Below are positions 44,611 through 62,862 of a stretch of DNA of 64,000 nucleotides, in pieces. Numbering within the stretch: the stretch's first letter is position 1; the number at the start of each line of letters is the position of its first letter. Both the position numbers and the translations under genes were made by a program. The stretch is from Saccharopolyspora phatthalungensis. Its GTDB lineage: Bacteria; Actinomycetota; Actinomycetes; Mycobacteriales; Pseudonocardiaceae. The stretch is taken from contig NZ_JACHIW010000002.1 in assembly GCF_014203395.1 (NCBI RefSeq), positions 1,860,001 to 1,924,000 on the forward strand, written 5' to 3'. The notes beneath the pieces are model-generated. The model searched no databases. It had not been told where the DNA came from and was given only the letters and a program-made list of their open reading frames with translations.

Positions 44611-45692
44611 AGGGCTCGTGGGATGCGCTGCTCGACGGGCGCGAGGGAGAACGGGGCGTGCGGTTCGCTCTGGTACCAGTACGCCACCGAGGAGTAGTCG
44701 TCGGAGCGCTTGTTCGCGTGGCCGTGTTCGATGCTCACCCGGATCGACCGCTGGAACGGGATCGGGTCCTCGATGTGGAAGCGGTAGAGACTGATCTGCC
44801 CGGACCAATTGTCCCCACCGGGCAACGTGATGCCGTGATAGGGGGCGTGGTAGGACTCCGCCGGGCACCAGGCCGTGTTGAAGTAGTCCTCGGTTCCGGT
44901 GCCGTGCAGCGTGGGCGGCCACCGCTGGCCGTCGATGAAGATCATGTCATCGCCCTCGCCGTACCAGTTCCACTCGTTGGTATCGCGCAGGTTGTGGATG
45001 TTGAGCACGCAGCCGACGTAATGGCCGCGTCCGGCCGCCTCCAGGATGGTGTAGTTGTCCAGGCCGTCGAGGTTCGTCCCGGTGAACAGGAACCGGTCGT
45101 TGCTCTCCGAGCGCTGATCGACTCCGGGACAGGGATCGCTGCGTCGCCACTGCGCGTGAAACCGGCCGATGTCCGCCCCAAGCTCGTCGAAGAGCTCGTA
45201 GTCGACGTAGTAGTAGAAGAACACCCGCTCGTGGACGAGTTCGCTGCTGATCTCCAACCGCGCGCCGGTGCTGAACGGCATCGGGAAGAAGCAGTTGAAC
45301 GCCTTGCCGTCCTGCGGGCTCATCTGCAACGGCGCGGAGACGAAGTTGGTCGTGCGGCCGTGCCCGACGCCGAAGAAGTCGCCCAAGGGCACGGCGACGC
45401 TGGGTTGCCGCTCGCCGTCCCAATAGGCACGCAGCACCAGCTTGCGCAGGTATTCCGGCTCGCGCATCCAGGGATCAGGCGTCATGCGTTCGTTGGCGAC
45501 GGTCACCCAGATGTGGTTGATGCTCCCGGCGCCGCGGATTTCGGTGAGTGTCGCGGTGCGTCCCGGTGCGATCGTGAGGCGGTCCTCGTTGCCCCCGCTG
45601 CGGTCCCAGCTGGAGGACCGGCCCCGGCGACTGCTGCGCAGCCGTGGCAGGTCGCGAAGGCTGGAGCCGTGCCAGCCGTAGTCGACGGTCAT
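44607..45692 (-). CDS. GH172-family glycosidase (DUF2961)
   Basis: 361 residues from ATG 45692 with GGAGG upstream. DUF2961 features: GAGSINHIWVTVAN, the beta-jelly-roll core FFGVGHGRTTNFVSAPLQM, and the acidic LHGTGTEDYFNTAWCPAES region carrying the catalytic Glu. Characterised GH172 enzymes act on alpha-D-fructofuranosides and D-arabinofuranosides, including mycobacterial arabinogalactan. No signal peptide, so it may act inside on imported oligosaccharide. Between the sugar porter and DUF4185 genes in one operon. Confidence 0.88.
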   Translation of the reverse strand: MTVDYGWHGSSLRDLPRLRSSRRGRSSSWDRSGGNEDRLTIAPGRTATLTEIRGAGSINHIWVTVANERMTPDPWMREPEYLRKLVLRAYWDGERQPSVAVPLGDFFGVGHGRTTNFVSAPLQMSPQDGKAFNCFFPMPFSTGARLEISSELVHERVFFYYYVDYELFDELGADIGRFHAQWRRSDPCPGVDQRSESNDRFLFTGTNLDGLDNYTILEAAGRGHYVGCVLNIHNLRDTNEWNWYGEGDDMIFIDGQRWPPTLHGTGTEDYFNTAWCPAESYHAPYHGITLPGGDNWSGQISLYRFHIEDPIPFQRSIRVSIEHGHANKRSDDYSSVAYWYQSEPHAPFSLAPVEQRIPRAL

Positions 45693-45711
45693 CGTCTGCC
45701 TCCTCCGGTAC

Positions 45712-47112
45712 TCATCCGGCCAGCGGTGGTTCCTCCGATCGGAACCGCTTGCCGCGCCGGAACTCCTTCTCCAGCGATTCCAGGCTTCGCTGCTTGGTCT
45801 CGGGCACTATCCACTTGACGATCGGGAAGATGATCACTCCCGCGGCGGCGTAGGCGAGGAACACGATCCCCGCCCCCACCAGCGAGGTGAACGTGGGGAA
45901 GGTGAGCGCGACGAAGAAGTCCGTCAGCCAGTTGAACAGCGTCGCCAGGGCCATCGCCGCGCCGCGGATCGCCAGTGGGAAGATCTCCGCCAGGACCACC
46001 CACAGCACCGGTCCCCAGGTGGCGGAGAAGGTGTTGGTATACGCCACGAACGCGGCGACCGCGATCCCGAACAGCGCGGGCGACTCGGGCGGCAGGAGCA
46101 ACGCCGCCGCCCCCACCGCGAACAGGCTCGCCGACATGCCCACCAGCCCCGCGAGCAGGACGGGCTTGCGGCCCCACCGATCCACGACCTTGAGGCGCAC
46201 CACGATCGCGATCGTGGCGATGTTCACCAGCCCGTTCAGGAACGTGAACAGCAGTGCCGTGACGTCGGAGACCCCGAAACTGGTCAGCACGGTGGGGGCG
46301 TAGTAGACGATGGTGTTGATACCGGTGATCTGCTGGAACACGGCGAGCAGCGCGCCCAGCACCAGCAGGCGGCGCACCCAGCCGGCGGACACGTGGGCGC
46401 CGAGCCGGGCGTCCCGCTGCTCGCGTTCGAGGGTGATGATCTCGGCGAGTTCCCGGTCGGCGGCGGCCTCGTCGCCACGCAGGCCGACAAGGAGCGCGCG
46501 TGCCTGCTCGGGGTGTCCCCGACGGACCAGTGACCGGGGCGTGTCCGGCGCGGCCAGCAGGCCCAGGACCAGCACCACGGCGGGGAACACGCCGATGAGG
46601 ATCATCCAGCGCCACGAAGCGACGAAGGCCAGTGCATACCCGCAGGCGGCGGCCAGGGCCGTGCCCACGATGATCATGTACTGGTTCAGCGAGGTGATCC
46701 AGCCACGGCCGCCGGCGGGCGCCATCTCGGCCAGGTAGAGCGGCACGACCACCGACGCGATGCCGATCCCCAGCCCGATGATGAACCGGAACAGCACCAA
46801 AGTGGCGACCGTCGGGGCCAAGCCCGCACCGAGCGCGCCGATGCTGAACACCACCCCGGCGGTGAGCAGCAGGCGTTGGCGTCCCTGCCAGTCTGCGGCC
46901 GGCCCGCTGACCAGCGCCCCCACCATCGCGCCGACGACCGTCGCGCTGACCACGGCGCCTTTGAGCAGCGGCGTCAGCGGCAGTTCGTGCGGAATGAACA
47001 GGATCGCGGCCGAGATGATCCCGTTGTCGTAACCGAACAGGATCGCCGCCAGCGATCCCAGCGCGTAAACACGCCGTGTAGCGCCCCCGAGTTTCGGGGA
47101 GGGCGTTGCCAT
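45712..47112 (-). CDS. MFS sugar porter family transporter
   Basis: 466 residues from ATG 47112 with GGAGG upstream. Twelve membrane segments and sugar porter signatures: LAAILFGYDNGIISAA, GPAADWQGRQRLLL, PLYLAEMAPAGGRG (PESP-type motif), QQITGINTIVYYAPT, DRWGRKPVLL and WVVLAEIFPLAIRG. It should be a proton-coupled monosaccharide importer. It heads the operon with GH172 and DUF4185 and probably imports their product. Confidence 0.93.
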   Translation of the reverse strand: MATPSPKLGGATRRVYALGSLAAILFGYDNGIISAAILFIPHELPLTPLLKGAVVSATVVGAMVGALVSGPAADWQGRQRLLLTAGVVFSIGALGAGLAPTVATLVLFRFIIGLGIGIASVVVPLYLAEMAPAGGRGWITSLNQYMIIVGTALAAACGYALAFVASWRWMILIGVFPAVVLVLGLLAAPDTPRSLVRRGHPEQARALLVGLRGDEAAADRELAEIITLEREQRDARLGAHVSAGWVRRLLVLGALLAVFQQITGINTIVYYAPTVLTSFGVSDVTALLFTFLNGLVNIATIAIVVRLKVVDRWGRKPVLLAGLVGMSASLFAVGAAALLLPPESPALFGIAVAAFVAYTNTFSATWGPVLWVVLAEIFPLAIRGAAMALATLFNWLTDFFVALTFPTFTSLVGAGIVFLAYAAAGVIIFPIVKWIVPETKQRSLESLEKEFRRGKRFRSEEPPLAG

Positions 47113-47867
47113 CGACCACCTCCATACGGAAGGCCGCTGCGGGTTGCTCAGCGCAGCGGACCGGCCACGTCATGCCTTTCACCCGCCGAAGGCACGCTCC
47201 GGATCGCGGTGCCTTCCTCAGGTCGAGGCGGGAAGGAGTCCGCGCGTTCCGGTTCGGCTGGCTGAACCTGTTCTCGTGTAGTAACGGGCACCGGGGAGAA
47301 CCGCGAAAAGGTGAACGTCGATCGCGCCGCCCCCTCGGCGCGCCCATCACACCCCTGGTACCCCGCGACACGGCCGCTAATACCTACCGCCATCAAGACC
47401 CCTGGTCATGTCGATGTAGCGCGAACTGGGTCAGGGAGTAGACCTTGATCACTTTTCCGCAACCCGCCCGTGCGCGCAACCCGCGCATGTGTCCAAAGAC
47501 CTCCGACATCTGCGCGAATTTCGTAACCCGTCGTGACCGTTGCCGTCTGGCGGCGGTGGTCACGCCGGCTCGTGGTGGCTGTGGTGCGGCTGGGCGACTG
47601 CTGCGTCGGTTCGCTGCCGACCTGCAGGGTTCCACCCGGCATGCCTTGTACATCCCGGTGCTGGTGGCCGTGCGGTTCGGTCGCTGCTGCTGATGCCTTG
47701 GCGGACTGTTCGGTTTGGTGGCGTGGTCGGCCCTACTGGCTGGCGCGGTGCTGCATTCGAGTGGTCTTGATCCGGGCGGCTTCGGGCGCTTGTTTCGCTG
47801 TTCGCTGTCAGGACGCACGCGCCCCCTTACGCCTATCGCGCCGATGCCTCGCGAGTATGCTCGCTCC
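47113..47867. other. Long intergenic region without a supported gene
   Basis: About 750 bases between the sugar operon (minus) and the PLP enzyme (plus). Frames on both strands have atypical composition and no recognisable protein; a minus end at 47393 (VIKVYSLTQFALHRHDQGS) may be a gene remnant. TATGCT at 47856-47861, six bases before the PLP gene's GTG, resembles a -10 box for a leaderless transcript. Confidence 0.4.
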
Positions 47868-48770
47868 GTGGCAGGGATCAGTGACTTCGCCGTGCAGGTT
47901 CCGTCGCCTCTCGTCGAATTGCGAGACATGGCGTTAGACCGGCACGACATTCGCCTGTACCTCAAACGTGACGATCTCATCCACCCTGATATCCCTGGCA
48001 ACAAATGGCGCAAGCTTAAGTACAATATTGCAAGCGCCAAGGAACAGAACGCAACGAGCTTGCTCACCTTCGGCGGCGCCTATTCGAATCACATCCGCGC
48101 CACGGCGGCCGCCGGACACTATATTGGTTTTCGGACTATCGGCATCATTCGAGGCGAGGAACATCTTCCGCTCAATCCTTCGCTAGATTATGCCGTGAGC
48201 CTGGGGATGCACCTCTCGTACCTGGATCGGGCGAGCTACCGCACTAAGACTTCGCCGGCGATACTCAACCAGCTTCACGATATGTTCGGTGAGTTCTACT
48301 TGATACCGGAAGGGGGAAGCAACGAACTTGCACTGGCGGGCTGCAAGGAACTGCCACAAGAGATAGACATCAATTTTGATACAATATGTTGCGCCTGCGG
48401 CACGGGCGGTACGTTGGCGGGGATAGCGGCAGGACTCAGGCCAGGACAGCAGGCGCTAGGTTTCTCGGTCCTCAAGGGCGGAGATTTTTTGCGCAATGAT
48501 GTTTCCGACCTGCAAAGGCGAACGTTTGGCGAAGACACCGGCAATTGGTCGATAGCGTGCGATTTCCACATGGGCGGTTACGCTCGCCGCAACCGCGAGC
48601 TGGATGATTTTATCGAGTCTTTCGAGCGTCGACACGGGTTTCGCCTGGACTGGGTATACGTTGCAAAGATGATGTACGGAATCTTCTCCATGATCGAGCA
48701 GGGCAAGTTCCCGCAGGGCACGACGTTGATTGCGGTAGTCACGGGCGAACGGCAGCCGTTAGATGTCTGA
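47868..48770 (+). CDS. PLP-dependent D-cysteine desulfhydrase / ACC deaminase family enzyme
   Basis: 300 residues from GTG 47868 (ATG 47844 is an in-frame alternative). Fold-type II PLP enzyme: YLKRDDLIHPDIPGNKWRKL with the Schiff-base Lys, FGGAYSNHIRA (substrate-carboxylate loop), and the phosphate-binding CACGTGGTLAG. Family activities are deamination of D-cysteine or 1-aminocyclopropane-1-carboxylate. The base composition is much lower in GC than that of neighbours (stretches such as TACAATATTGCAAGC), indicating transfer from another lineage. No operon partner. Confidence 0.88.
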   Translation: MAGISDFAVQVPSPLVELRDMALDRHDIRLYLKRDDLIHPDIPGNKWRKLKYNIASAKEQNATSLLTFGGAYSNHIRATAAAGHYIGFRTIGIIRGEEHLPLNPSLDYAVSLGMHLSYLDRASYRTKTSPAILNQLHDMFGEFYLIPEGGSNELALAGCKELPQEIDINFDTICCACGTGGTLAGIAAGLRPGQQALGFSVLKGGDFLRNDVSDLQRRTFGEDTGNWSIACDFHMGGYARRNRELDDFIESFERRHGFRLDWVYVAKMMYGIFSMIEQGKFPQGTTLIAVVTGERQPLDV

Positions 48771-49305
48771 TCGGGCAGCGCCCTCAGGGCTTCGGCCAGT
48801 GCCGGACGGACCAGGCGACGCGCGGTCGGCAACGCCTGTTCGGCTGGGCCGCCGAGTTGATCGCGGACAGCCGGACGAGACGGGAGGACCGCTCCGTCGA
48901 GCTGATTCGTCGTCGTATGACGCACATTCGTTCCCGATCGTTGTGGTCGCAACTGCTACTTCGTGACGGCCAAAGCGCCTCCGGGTGTCATACCCGGCGG
49001 CGAGCATGTAGTCCAGCGCCGATCTGCTGTCCCGCCGCAACAGCCAACCTTCAGCCGAACGAGAAAAGTCGTTTACCGCAACGGTGTTTGCGACGGATGG
49101 ATGGTGCCCTCCTTCTGCTGGCGCCACTTGCTTGCGACCCACGGGCGACCGTGCTCAACTGGTCGGCGGCCGTCTCCGACACGCCCTAGCCGCAGCAGGA
49201 AAGACGAGGTCTGTCCATTGCGAACTCGACAACGACCATGCGCGCGGAGCGAGACCAACAGCCAACCCGTCGCGTCTCGCCGCGCCGCGAGTGGCAGGGG
49301 GCGTG
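48771..49305. other. Region without a supported gene
   Basis: About 530 bases between the PLP gene and the SDR. A plus frame (from 48857) with LFGWAAELIADSRTRRE-like sequence and a minus frame with LDYMLAAGYDTRRRFGRHEV are the best candidates, but each is short and broken. Probably decayed DNA. Confidence 0.4.
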
Positions 49306-50046
49306 ATGGGCGCTCTCGATGAGCGTGTCGCCGTGGTGATCGGAGGATCCCGGGGCATCGGACGCGCGATCGTGCAGCGATTAGTCGCCGACGGCGCGGC
49401 CGTGCTGTTCAGTTACCACCACCGCGAAGACCTCGCCAAGGAACTCGTCACAGACCTGCGAGCACAGGGCAGGCGAGCGCATGCGGTGCGGGCGAACCTG
49501 CCAGATCTCGAGGACGTCCGCACGCTGTTTGACGAATCGGAACGACTCTTCGGTGGCGTCGACATCCTCGTGGCGAACGCGGGCACGGGCGCCGATATGT
49601 CCATTGTAGACACGACCGAGGAGTTCTACGACTGGCTGATGGCGGTCAACGCCAAGGGCACGTTCTTCGCCATCCAGCAGGCCGCGAAGCGCATGCGCGA
49701 CGCGGGCAGCGTGATCACCGTGTCCTCGGTCAGTACCGCATTGCCCGCACCGGGTGCGGCCGTGTACGCGGCGACCAAAGCAGCGGTCGAACAGTTCACG
49801 CGGGTCGCGGCCTGGGAGCTTGCCGAGCGGGGTATCAGGGTCAACGCCGTGTCGCCCGGCGCCACCGACACCGATCTGCTGCGCCTGGCCAACAGTGCCG
49901 AAACGCTGGAGACCGCCGTCGCGATGACGCCCCTGGCTCGGCTCGGACACCCCCAGGACATCGCCGGAGTAGTCGCCTTCCTCGCCGGCCCCGACGCCGG
50001 GTGGATCACCGGCCAGAACATCCGCGCGACCGGAGGGATGGGCTGA
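49306..50046 (+). CDS. Short-chain dehydrogenase/reductase
   Basis: 246 residues from ATG 49306 with GGGGG upstream. Classical SDR: VAVVIGGSRGIGRAIVQRL (TGxxxGIG cofactor motif), ILVANAGTG (NAG), SVITVSSVST (catalytic Ser), YAATKAAVEQF (YxxxK), and RVNAVSPGATDTDLL. Ends with ITGQNIRATGGMG. NADP(H)-type Arg after the glycine motif is not obvious. Probably an oxidoreductase of small alcohols or ketones. Convergent with a truncated XRE regulator that may once have controlled it. Confidence 0.92.
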   Translation: MGALDERVAVVIGGSRGIGRAIVQRLVADGAAVLFSYHHREDLAKELVTDLRAQGRRAHAVRANLPDLEDVRTLFDESERLFGGVDILVANAGTGADMSIVDTTEEFYDWLMAVNAKGTFFAIQQAAKRMRDAGSVITVSSVSTALPAPGAAVYAATKAAVEQFTRVAAWELAERGIRVNAVSPGATDTDLLRLANSAETLETAVAMTPLARLGHPQDIAGVVAFLAGPDAGWITGQNIRATGGMG

Positions 50047-50191
50047 GGCCCCCGAGCCCGCCCCTCGAAGGCAGCCATGACGGAAAGGCCGCATCATGAA
50101 CGACCACTGCGGTAACCTGCCGACCAGCACGCGCGTACCGGAAACCGCAGACTATCCGCTGGCTCGCACGTGCGGGCGATGCCGTCCTGCC

Positions 50192-50434
50192 CGTCATCCC
50201 GGCGGCCAACCGCGACGCGACCGACTCCAGGACACTGTCCGAGACGCCTCTGAGGCTGCCGCGTTCCATCCGCGTGTAGTACTCGACGCTGATGCCGACG
50301 AGCATCGCGACCTCGCCCCTGCGCAATCCAGCCACTCGGCGGTTGCCGCCGAAGGCGCTCCGTCCGGCCTGCTCGGGCCCGATCTTGGCGCGGCGGGACG
50401 TCAGGAACGTTCGCATTCCGGCGCGGTCGTCCAC
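50192..50434 (-). pseudogene. Truncated XRE-family (MmyB-like) regulator
   Basis: From GTG 50434 the first 80 residues are a good HTH of the type RTFLTSRRAKIGPEQAG, RVAGLRRGEVAMLVGISVEY, YTRMERGSLRGVSDSVLESV. Intact homologues continue with a ligand-binding (MmyB-like) domain of about 190 residues; here the frame continues as unrelated basic sequence to 50006, overlapping the end of the SDR gene. The C-terminal domain is lost. Confidence 0.7.
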
Positions 50435-50671
50435 GGGCCCAGGCTAGGCACGTCGGCAAGCCGCTGGGAGGTCCTGTCGGTACACCCCTCCCCGTCTCTA
50501 GCGCTCTCACCAGCCGAAAGGCGGGCGGAGCCAGGGGGTGTGCCGTCCGCCACGAGTGACGTCCGGCGCTGAGAGCCGTCCGAATCGCACGACGTGCGCG
50601 GGCGTGCTCGTGGTTGTTCGGGCCGCGAGAGGAGTCGCTGCACGGCCTAGAGTGCGGCGTGCTGGCGCTGC

Positions 50672-50863
50672 CTACGCCGTGGACTCGGCAAGCTCGTCCA
50701 GTTCCTTGAGCCGCCGGTCGCATTCCGCCGCTACGGCGAGCATTTCCTCCCGGTGGCGCTGGGCGAGGTTCCACCGCCGTTCTTCGAGGGCGATGTTCAT
50801 GTGGTGCTCGGCGCGTCGGGAGCGGTCGTCGAGCTCTTCCATGGTGCATTGGTTCAGAATCAT
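50672..50863 (-). CDS. Small coiled-coil protein
   Basis: 63 residues from ATG 50863. Nearly all helix, with charged heptads (MEELDDRSRRAEHHMNIALE, EEMLAVAAECDRRLKELDEL). No membrane segment. Family not recognised. First-rate coding appearance for its size; one of three consecutive small minus-strand genes. Confidence 0.6.
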   Translation of the reverse strand: MILNQCTMEELDDRSRRAEHHMNIALEERRWNLAQRHREEMLAVAAECDRRLKELDELAESTA

Positions 50864-50962
50864 GGGCTGGCTACCTGGCGTCGGGTTTCTGCGGGGGTGC
50901 TGCTACGTAGTACACGGGGCAGCGGTCTTCGGGGGTTCGCGATCACAGCTGGAATGTTGCCG

Positions 50963-51214
50963 TCACCGCGCGGCACCCACGCCGATGGCGGCCCGCACGG
51001 CTTCCGCATGGGTCCGGTAAACCGTCCGAGCGCTGTCCGGGCCCGGGGTGGCTCGGGTGCCCTCCTGGTCGCAGATCCACGCGCCGATGAACAAGTTGCG
51101 ATACACGTGTGGCTTGTGGGGACTGCGGGACGGAGAACGGCGCTGGTGCGGTGCGAAGTCAAAGATCGCTGCGTTACCGGCGGGCTCGAAGGAGGTGGTT
51201 CGGGGCGTGTACAT
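50963..51214 (-). CDS. Small hypothetical protein
   Basis: 83 residues from ATG 51214 with AGGA upstream. The N-terminus is Ser/Pro/Arg-rich; the C-terminal half (PHVYRNLFIGAWICDQEGTR, ARTVYRTHAEAVRAAIG) looks like a compact strand-helix domain. No family recognised. Lies between two other small genes on the same strand. Confidence 0.5.
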   Translation of the reverse strand: MYTPRTTSFEPAGNAAIFDFAPHQRRSPSRSPHKPHVYRNLFIGAWICDQEGTRATPGPDSARTVYRTHAEAVRAAIGVGAAR

Positions 51215-51356
51215 GGTCTAGGGGTCCTGGGCTCGGGGTACATTTCGGTCGGTACCGGTCCAGCGTGGTCGGCCAGGCGCCCGAGAAACATGGGGAGACT
51301 ACTTAGGCGGCTACGTATTTCCGGGACTATCGCCTCTATACGGGTCACGTAGCGAC

Positions 51357-51581
51357 CTACTCGGCTGCCCACGCCCCCTCGTCGACCGGCACCGCGCCCC
51401 TCCCGGGTGCGCCGCTGGCTACGGGGCAGTCCGCGGAAGTATGCCAACGTCTGTTCGAAGTACGCAATGGGTAGGTAGCCCAAGGCGGCACATCCGCTGC
51501 GTGCATAGCGGCTACTTGATCAGTTAGTAAGGTCGCGCGGCCCGCCTCGGATGGCCTACCCAGGCCACTAGTTGTCGTCAC
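51357..51581 (-). CDS. Small hypothetical protein
   Basis: 74 residues from GTG 51581, which lies inside a palindrome (GTTGT...ACAAC, 51572-51585). Contains YPLRTSNRRWHTSADCPVAS, a Trp/His/Cys segment that might bind metal. Evidence is moderate; the frame is short and no ribosome binding site is clear. Confidence 0.4.
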   Translation of the reverse strand: MTTTSGLGRPSEAGRATLLTDQVAAMHAADVPPWATYPLRTSNRRWHTSADCPVASGAPGRGAVPVDEGAWAAE

Positions 51582-51714
51582 AACGAAGCTGACGGAGGCC
51601 TTTTGCGGAATCCGCTGATGCGGCGTTTCGAGTCTTTGCGAAAGCGTCGGGAGACAACGTCAGCCGTCGGCCAGCGACCGAAGCACCAGGTATATCAGGG
51701 ATGGAGACCCACCA

Positions 51715-52050
51715 ATGACCGAAACGGTCAAGGACGCCGTAGGATTCAGCAACGAAGTGGAGCTCCGCAAGCAAAACCGACTCGACGGCCCCCGCTCGAC
51801 CCTGCGAGCCAGCTCGATGGCACCTGCCGAGTTCGACGGTCGCCAGCTCGACAGCCGTGAGCGAGTGAGCAGCATCGGACTTGGCGGCTCCCAGCTCGAT
51901 CACTGTTCGTTCGACCATCGCTGCCTGCGAGTAGCACCGAACTCGATGGCCGCCAGCGCCGCCCAGCACTCGACGAACCGTGAGTACCGAGCGACTCGCT
52001 GCCAGACGGGCATTGTGAGGTGCGGGCACTGCCTCGTCACGACGAGATGA
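51715..52050 (+). CDS. Possible small protein upstream of the XRE-TPR gene
   Basis: 111 residues from ATG 51715 with GGAG eight bases upstream. Begins MTETVKDAVGFSNEVELRKQ. The DNA contains several copies of AGCTCGAT/AACTCGAT at irregular spacing, giving a repetitive protein middle. A minus frame through the same DNA is also open. The good start signal is the main support. Confidence 0.3.
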   Translation: MTETVKDAVGFSNEVELRKQNRLDGPRSTLRASSMAPAEFDGRQLDSRERVSSIGLGGSQLDHCSFDHRCLRVAPNSMAASAAQHSTNREYRATRCQTGIVRCGHCLVTTR

Positions 52051-52071
52051 TCCCGATACGCTCGTCTATGC

Positions 52072-52124
52072 CTCTTCGCGGAGGACACCGCCCCCGGTTG
52101 GCCGCCGGGGGCTTCCGCGAAGAG
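52072..52124. terminator. Long stem-loop before the XRE-TPR gene
   Basis: CTCTTCGCGGA (52072-52082) pairs perfectly with TCCGCGAAGAG (52114-52124), and inside it CCCCCGG (52091-52097) pairs with CCGGGGG (52105-52111). It ends 27 bases before the GTG of the regulator. It may terminate upstream transcription or act as a leader attenuator. Confidence 0.65.
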
Positions 52125-52151
52125 CATCCCTCCGCGACGAATGGGTGATCC

Positions 52152-53369
52152 GTGGATATCGACGACGCGCACATCGGGCGACGGGTCCGAGAGATCCGAA
52201 CGTGGCGCAAGATGAGCCAGGAAGCGACAGCCGAACTGGCGGGCATGACCGGCGCGTACCTGAGCATGATTGAACGCGGCGTGCGGCCAGTGACTAGGCG
52301 ATCCACACTCGAATCGCTCGCGGACGCATTGCGCGTCGCACCGAGTGAACTGACGGGCCAGCCCTATGTTACGAATGACCCATTGACGTCTGAGATTCAC
52401 GCAGCGCTCTCCGGCGTTGAGTCCGCGCTAGAAGTCTACGAACTCGGTGTCGATCCCGGCGTGAAACCCCGCCCTTGGTCGGAGTTGTCCAGCGCGGTCC
52501 AGCACCTCACAGGAACCCTGCGCGGGGACGCTAATTACGCCGAGCAGGGCGCCGTACTGCCGGATCTGCTCGGCGAACTGCACACTGCCTACGTCCACGA
52601 CCCACAGCACCGACGCGAGGTACTCATCGCATTGGTGTACTCGTATCGAACCGCCGCTTCGGTGTGTAAGAACCTTGGAGTCCGCGGGCTTCCACTTCTC
52701 GCTGCTCGCGCGGCACAGCGCTGCACCGAGGAACTTGGCGACCCGGAATGGCTCGGATACGCCGCTTATCTACGGGGCATCATGGGCGGTCCACAAAGCC
52801 GATCCCACCAGTACACACTCTCGGTCCGAGCGATCGACGGCCTAACCGCCAGTATGTCGGGCTCGTCTGTGCTGCAAGTCGCTGGCACATTGCACCTGAA
52901 TGCGGCGTTGGCTGCTGCTGTTCAGCGGGACGCAGACCAAGCTCACGAGCATCTCAATGAAGCTGCCCGGCTGGCCGACGAACTACCGCCGCATCACAGC
53001 AATTTCGCCGGTCTCTACTTCGGGCACGACAACGTCGCTTTGTGGATGGTGTCGCTGGGCACCGAACTGGGGGAAGGGCCGAAAGTCGCCGAATTGGCGC
53101 GCAACGGTCGCCCCGAGGTAATCCCGCTGCGTTCGTGGCAAGCCACGTATTTTGCTGATCTTGGGCGTGCGCTGGCGACTGACCGCAAGACTCGCGACGT
53201 AGGACTGCGGCAGATCCTCAAAGCGGAGTCCATTGCTCCACAGTGGACACGAAACAATCCACTTGTACGGGAGACTGTGCTAGACCTGCTTGCCGCAGCG
53301 CGTCGCGACGCTGGTGGCCGGGATCTGCGCGGCCTCGCACACAGAATGGGCGTTGCTCCTACCGGGTGA
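52152..53369 (+). CDS. XRE-family regulator with TPR-like domain
   Basis: 405 residues from GTG 52152. HTH at residues 8-65 (RVREIRTWRKMSQEATAELA, GAYLSMIERGVRPVTRRSTL). The remaining helical repeats (LIALVYSYRTAASVCKNLGV, AARAAQRCTEELGDPEW, HLNAALAAAVQRDADQAHEH) match large actinobacterial XRE-TPR regulators. Stand-alone; probably controls neighbouring genes in response to an unknown ligand. A strong hairpin lies between its start and the upstream DNA. Confidence 0.88.
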   Translation: MDIDDAHIGRRVREIRTWRKMSQEATAELAGMTGAYLSMIERGVRPVTRRSTLESLADALRVAPSELTGQPYVTNDPLTSEIHAALSGVESALEVYELGVDPGVKPRPWSELSSAVQHLTGTLRGDANYAEQGAVLPDLLGELHTAYVHDPQHRREVLIALVYSYRTAASVCKNLGVRGLPLLAARAAQRCTEELGDPEWLGYAAYLRGIMGGPQSRSHQYTLSVRAIDGLTASMSGSSVLQVAGTLHLNAALAAAVQRDADQAHEHLNEAARLADELPPHHSNFAGLYFGHDNVALWMVSLGTELGEGPKVAELARNGRPEVIPLRSWQATYFADLGRALATDRKTRDVGLRQILKAESIAPQWTRNNPLVRETVLDLLAAARRDAGGRDLRGLAHRMGVAPTG

Positions 53370-53549
53370 CATTCAAGCTGTTAGGGCCGTGCTGTTGATC
53401 TTCCGTAACCGAGCGAGGAAACGCGGGCCCGGGCCGGAATTTCCCCAATTTTAGGCAAAATGGGAGAAGTCCCCGGAAACAGGGCTGTCACACGGTCGAG
53501 TCGGTGCAGCAATATCACCCCGGGCAGATCCAGTCCGCTGGTCCAGGAG

Positions 53550-53695
53550 CTCGCCGCCCTGGAACGGAAGGCGAAGGCGGTGAAGAACGCTGGAGCCTGT
53601 CCATCGGTCACTCCATCTGGTCGTCCCCGGTGGTAGCCGATGGGGTGGTGTATGTCGGCAGCGACGACAGCAACCTGTACGCGGTTTTCGTCTAG
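53550..53695 (+). pseudogene. PQQ-type beta-propeller fragment
   Basis: The end of a plus frame reads HSIWSSPVVADGVVYVGSDD followed by NLYAV, the exact pattern of a PQQ-like propeller blade seen at the C-terminus of actinobacterial kinases and enzymes. Only one blade is present, so it is a remnant of a larger gene lost by rearrangement. Confidence 0.65.
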
Positions 53696-53716
53696 AGAGA
53701 CGTTCCCGCCAACGTA

Positions 53717-62701
<8,985 letters not shown>

Positions 62702-62862
62702 CCGAAAACACCCAATCAGCTCACGCTTGAACTAGGCCGAACCGGCCATCGCACTGGTATTATGGGCCAGCTGCGCCCTCGCGCTAACCAATCACCCCCG
62801 CACGCGCGGCGATATGCGCGTTCAGCCACCCAAAAATCGGAAAAAAGGGAAGACCCGACGAG

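Noticed and set aside
42604-44697. 697-residue plus-strand open frame
   Set aside because: Antisense to the DUF4185 gene; long only because of GC bias.
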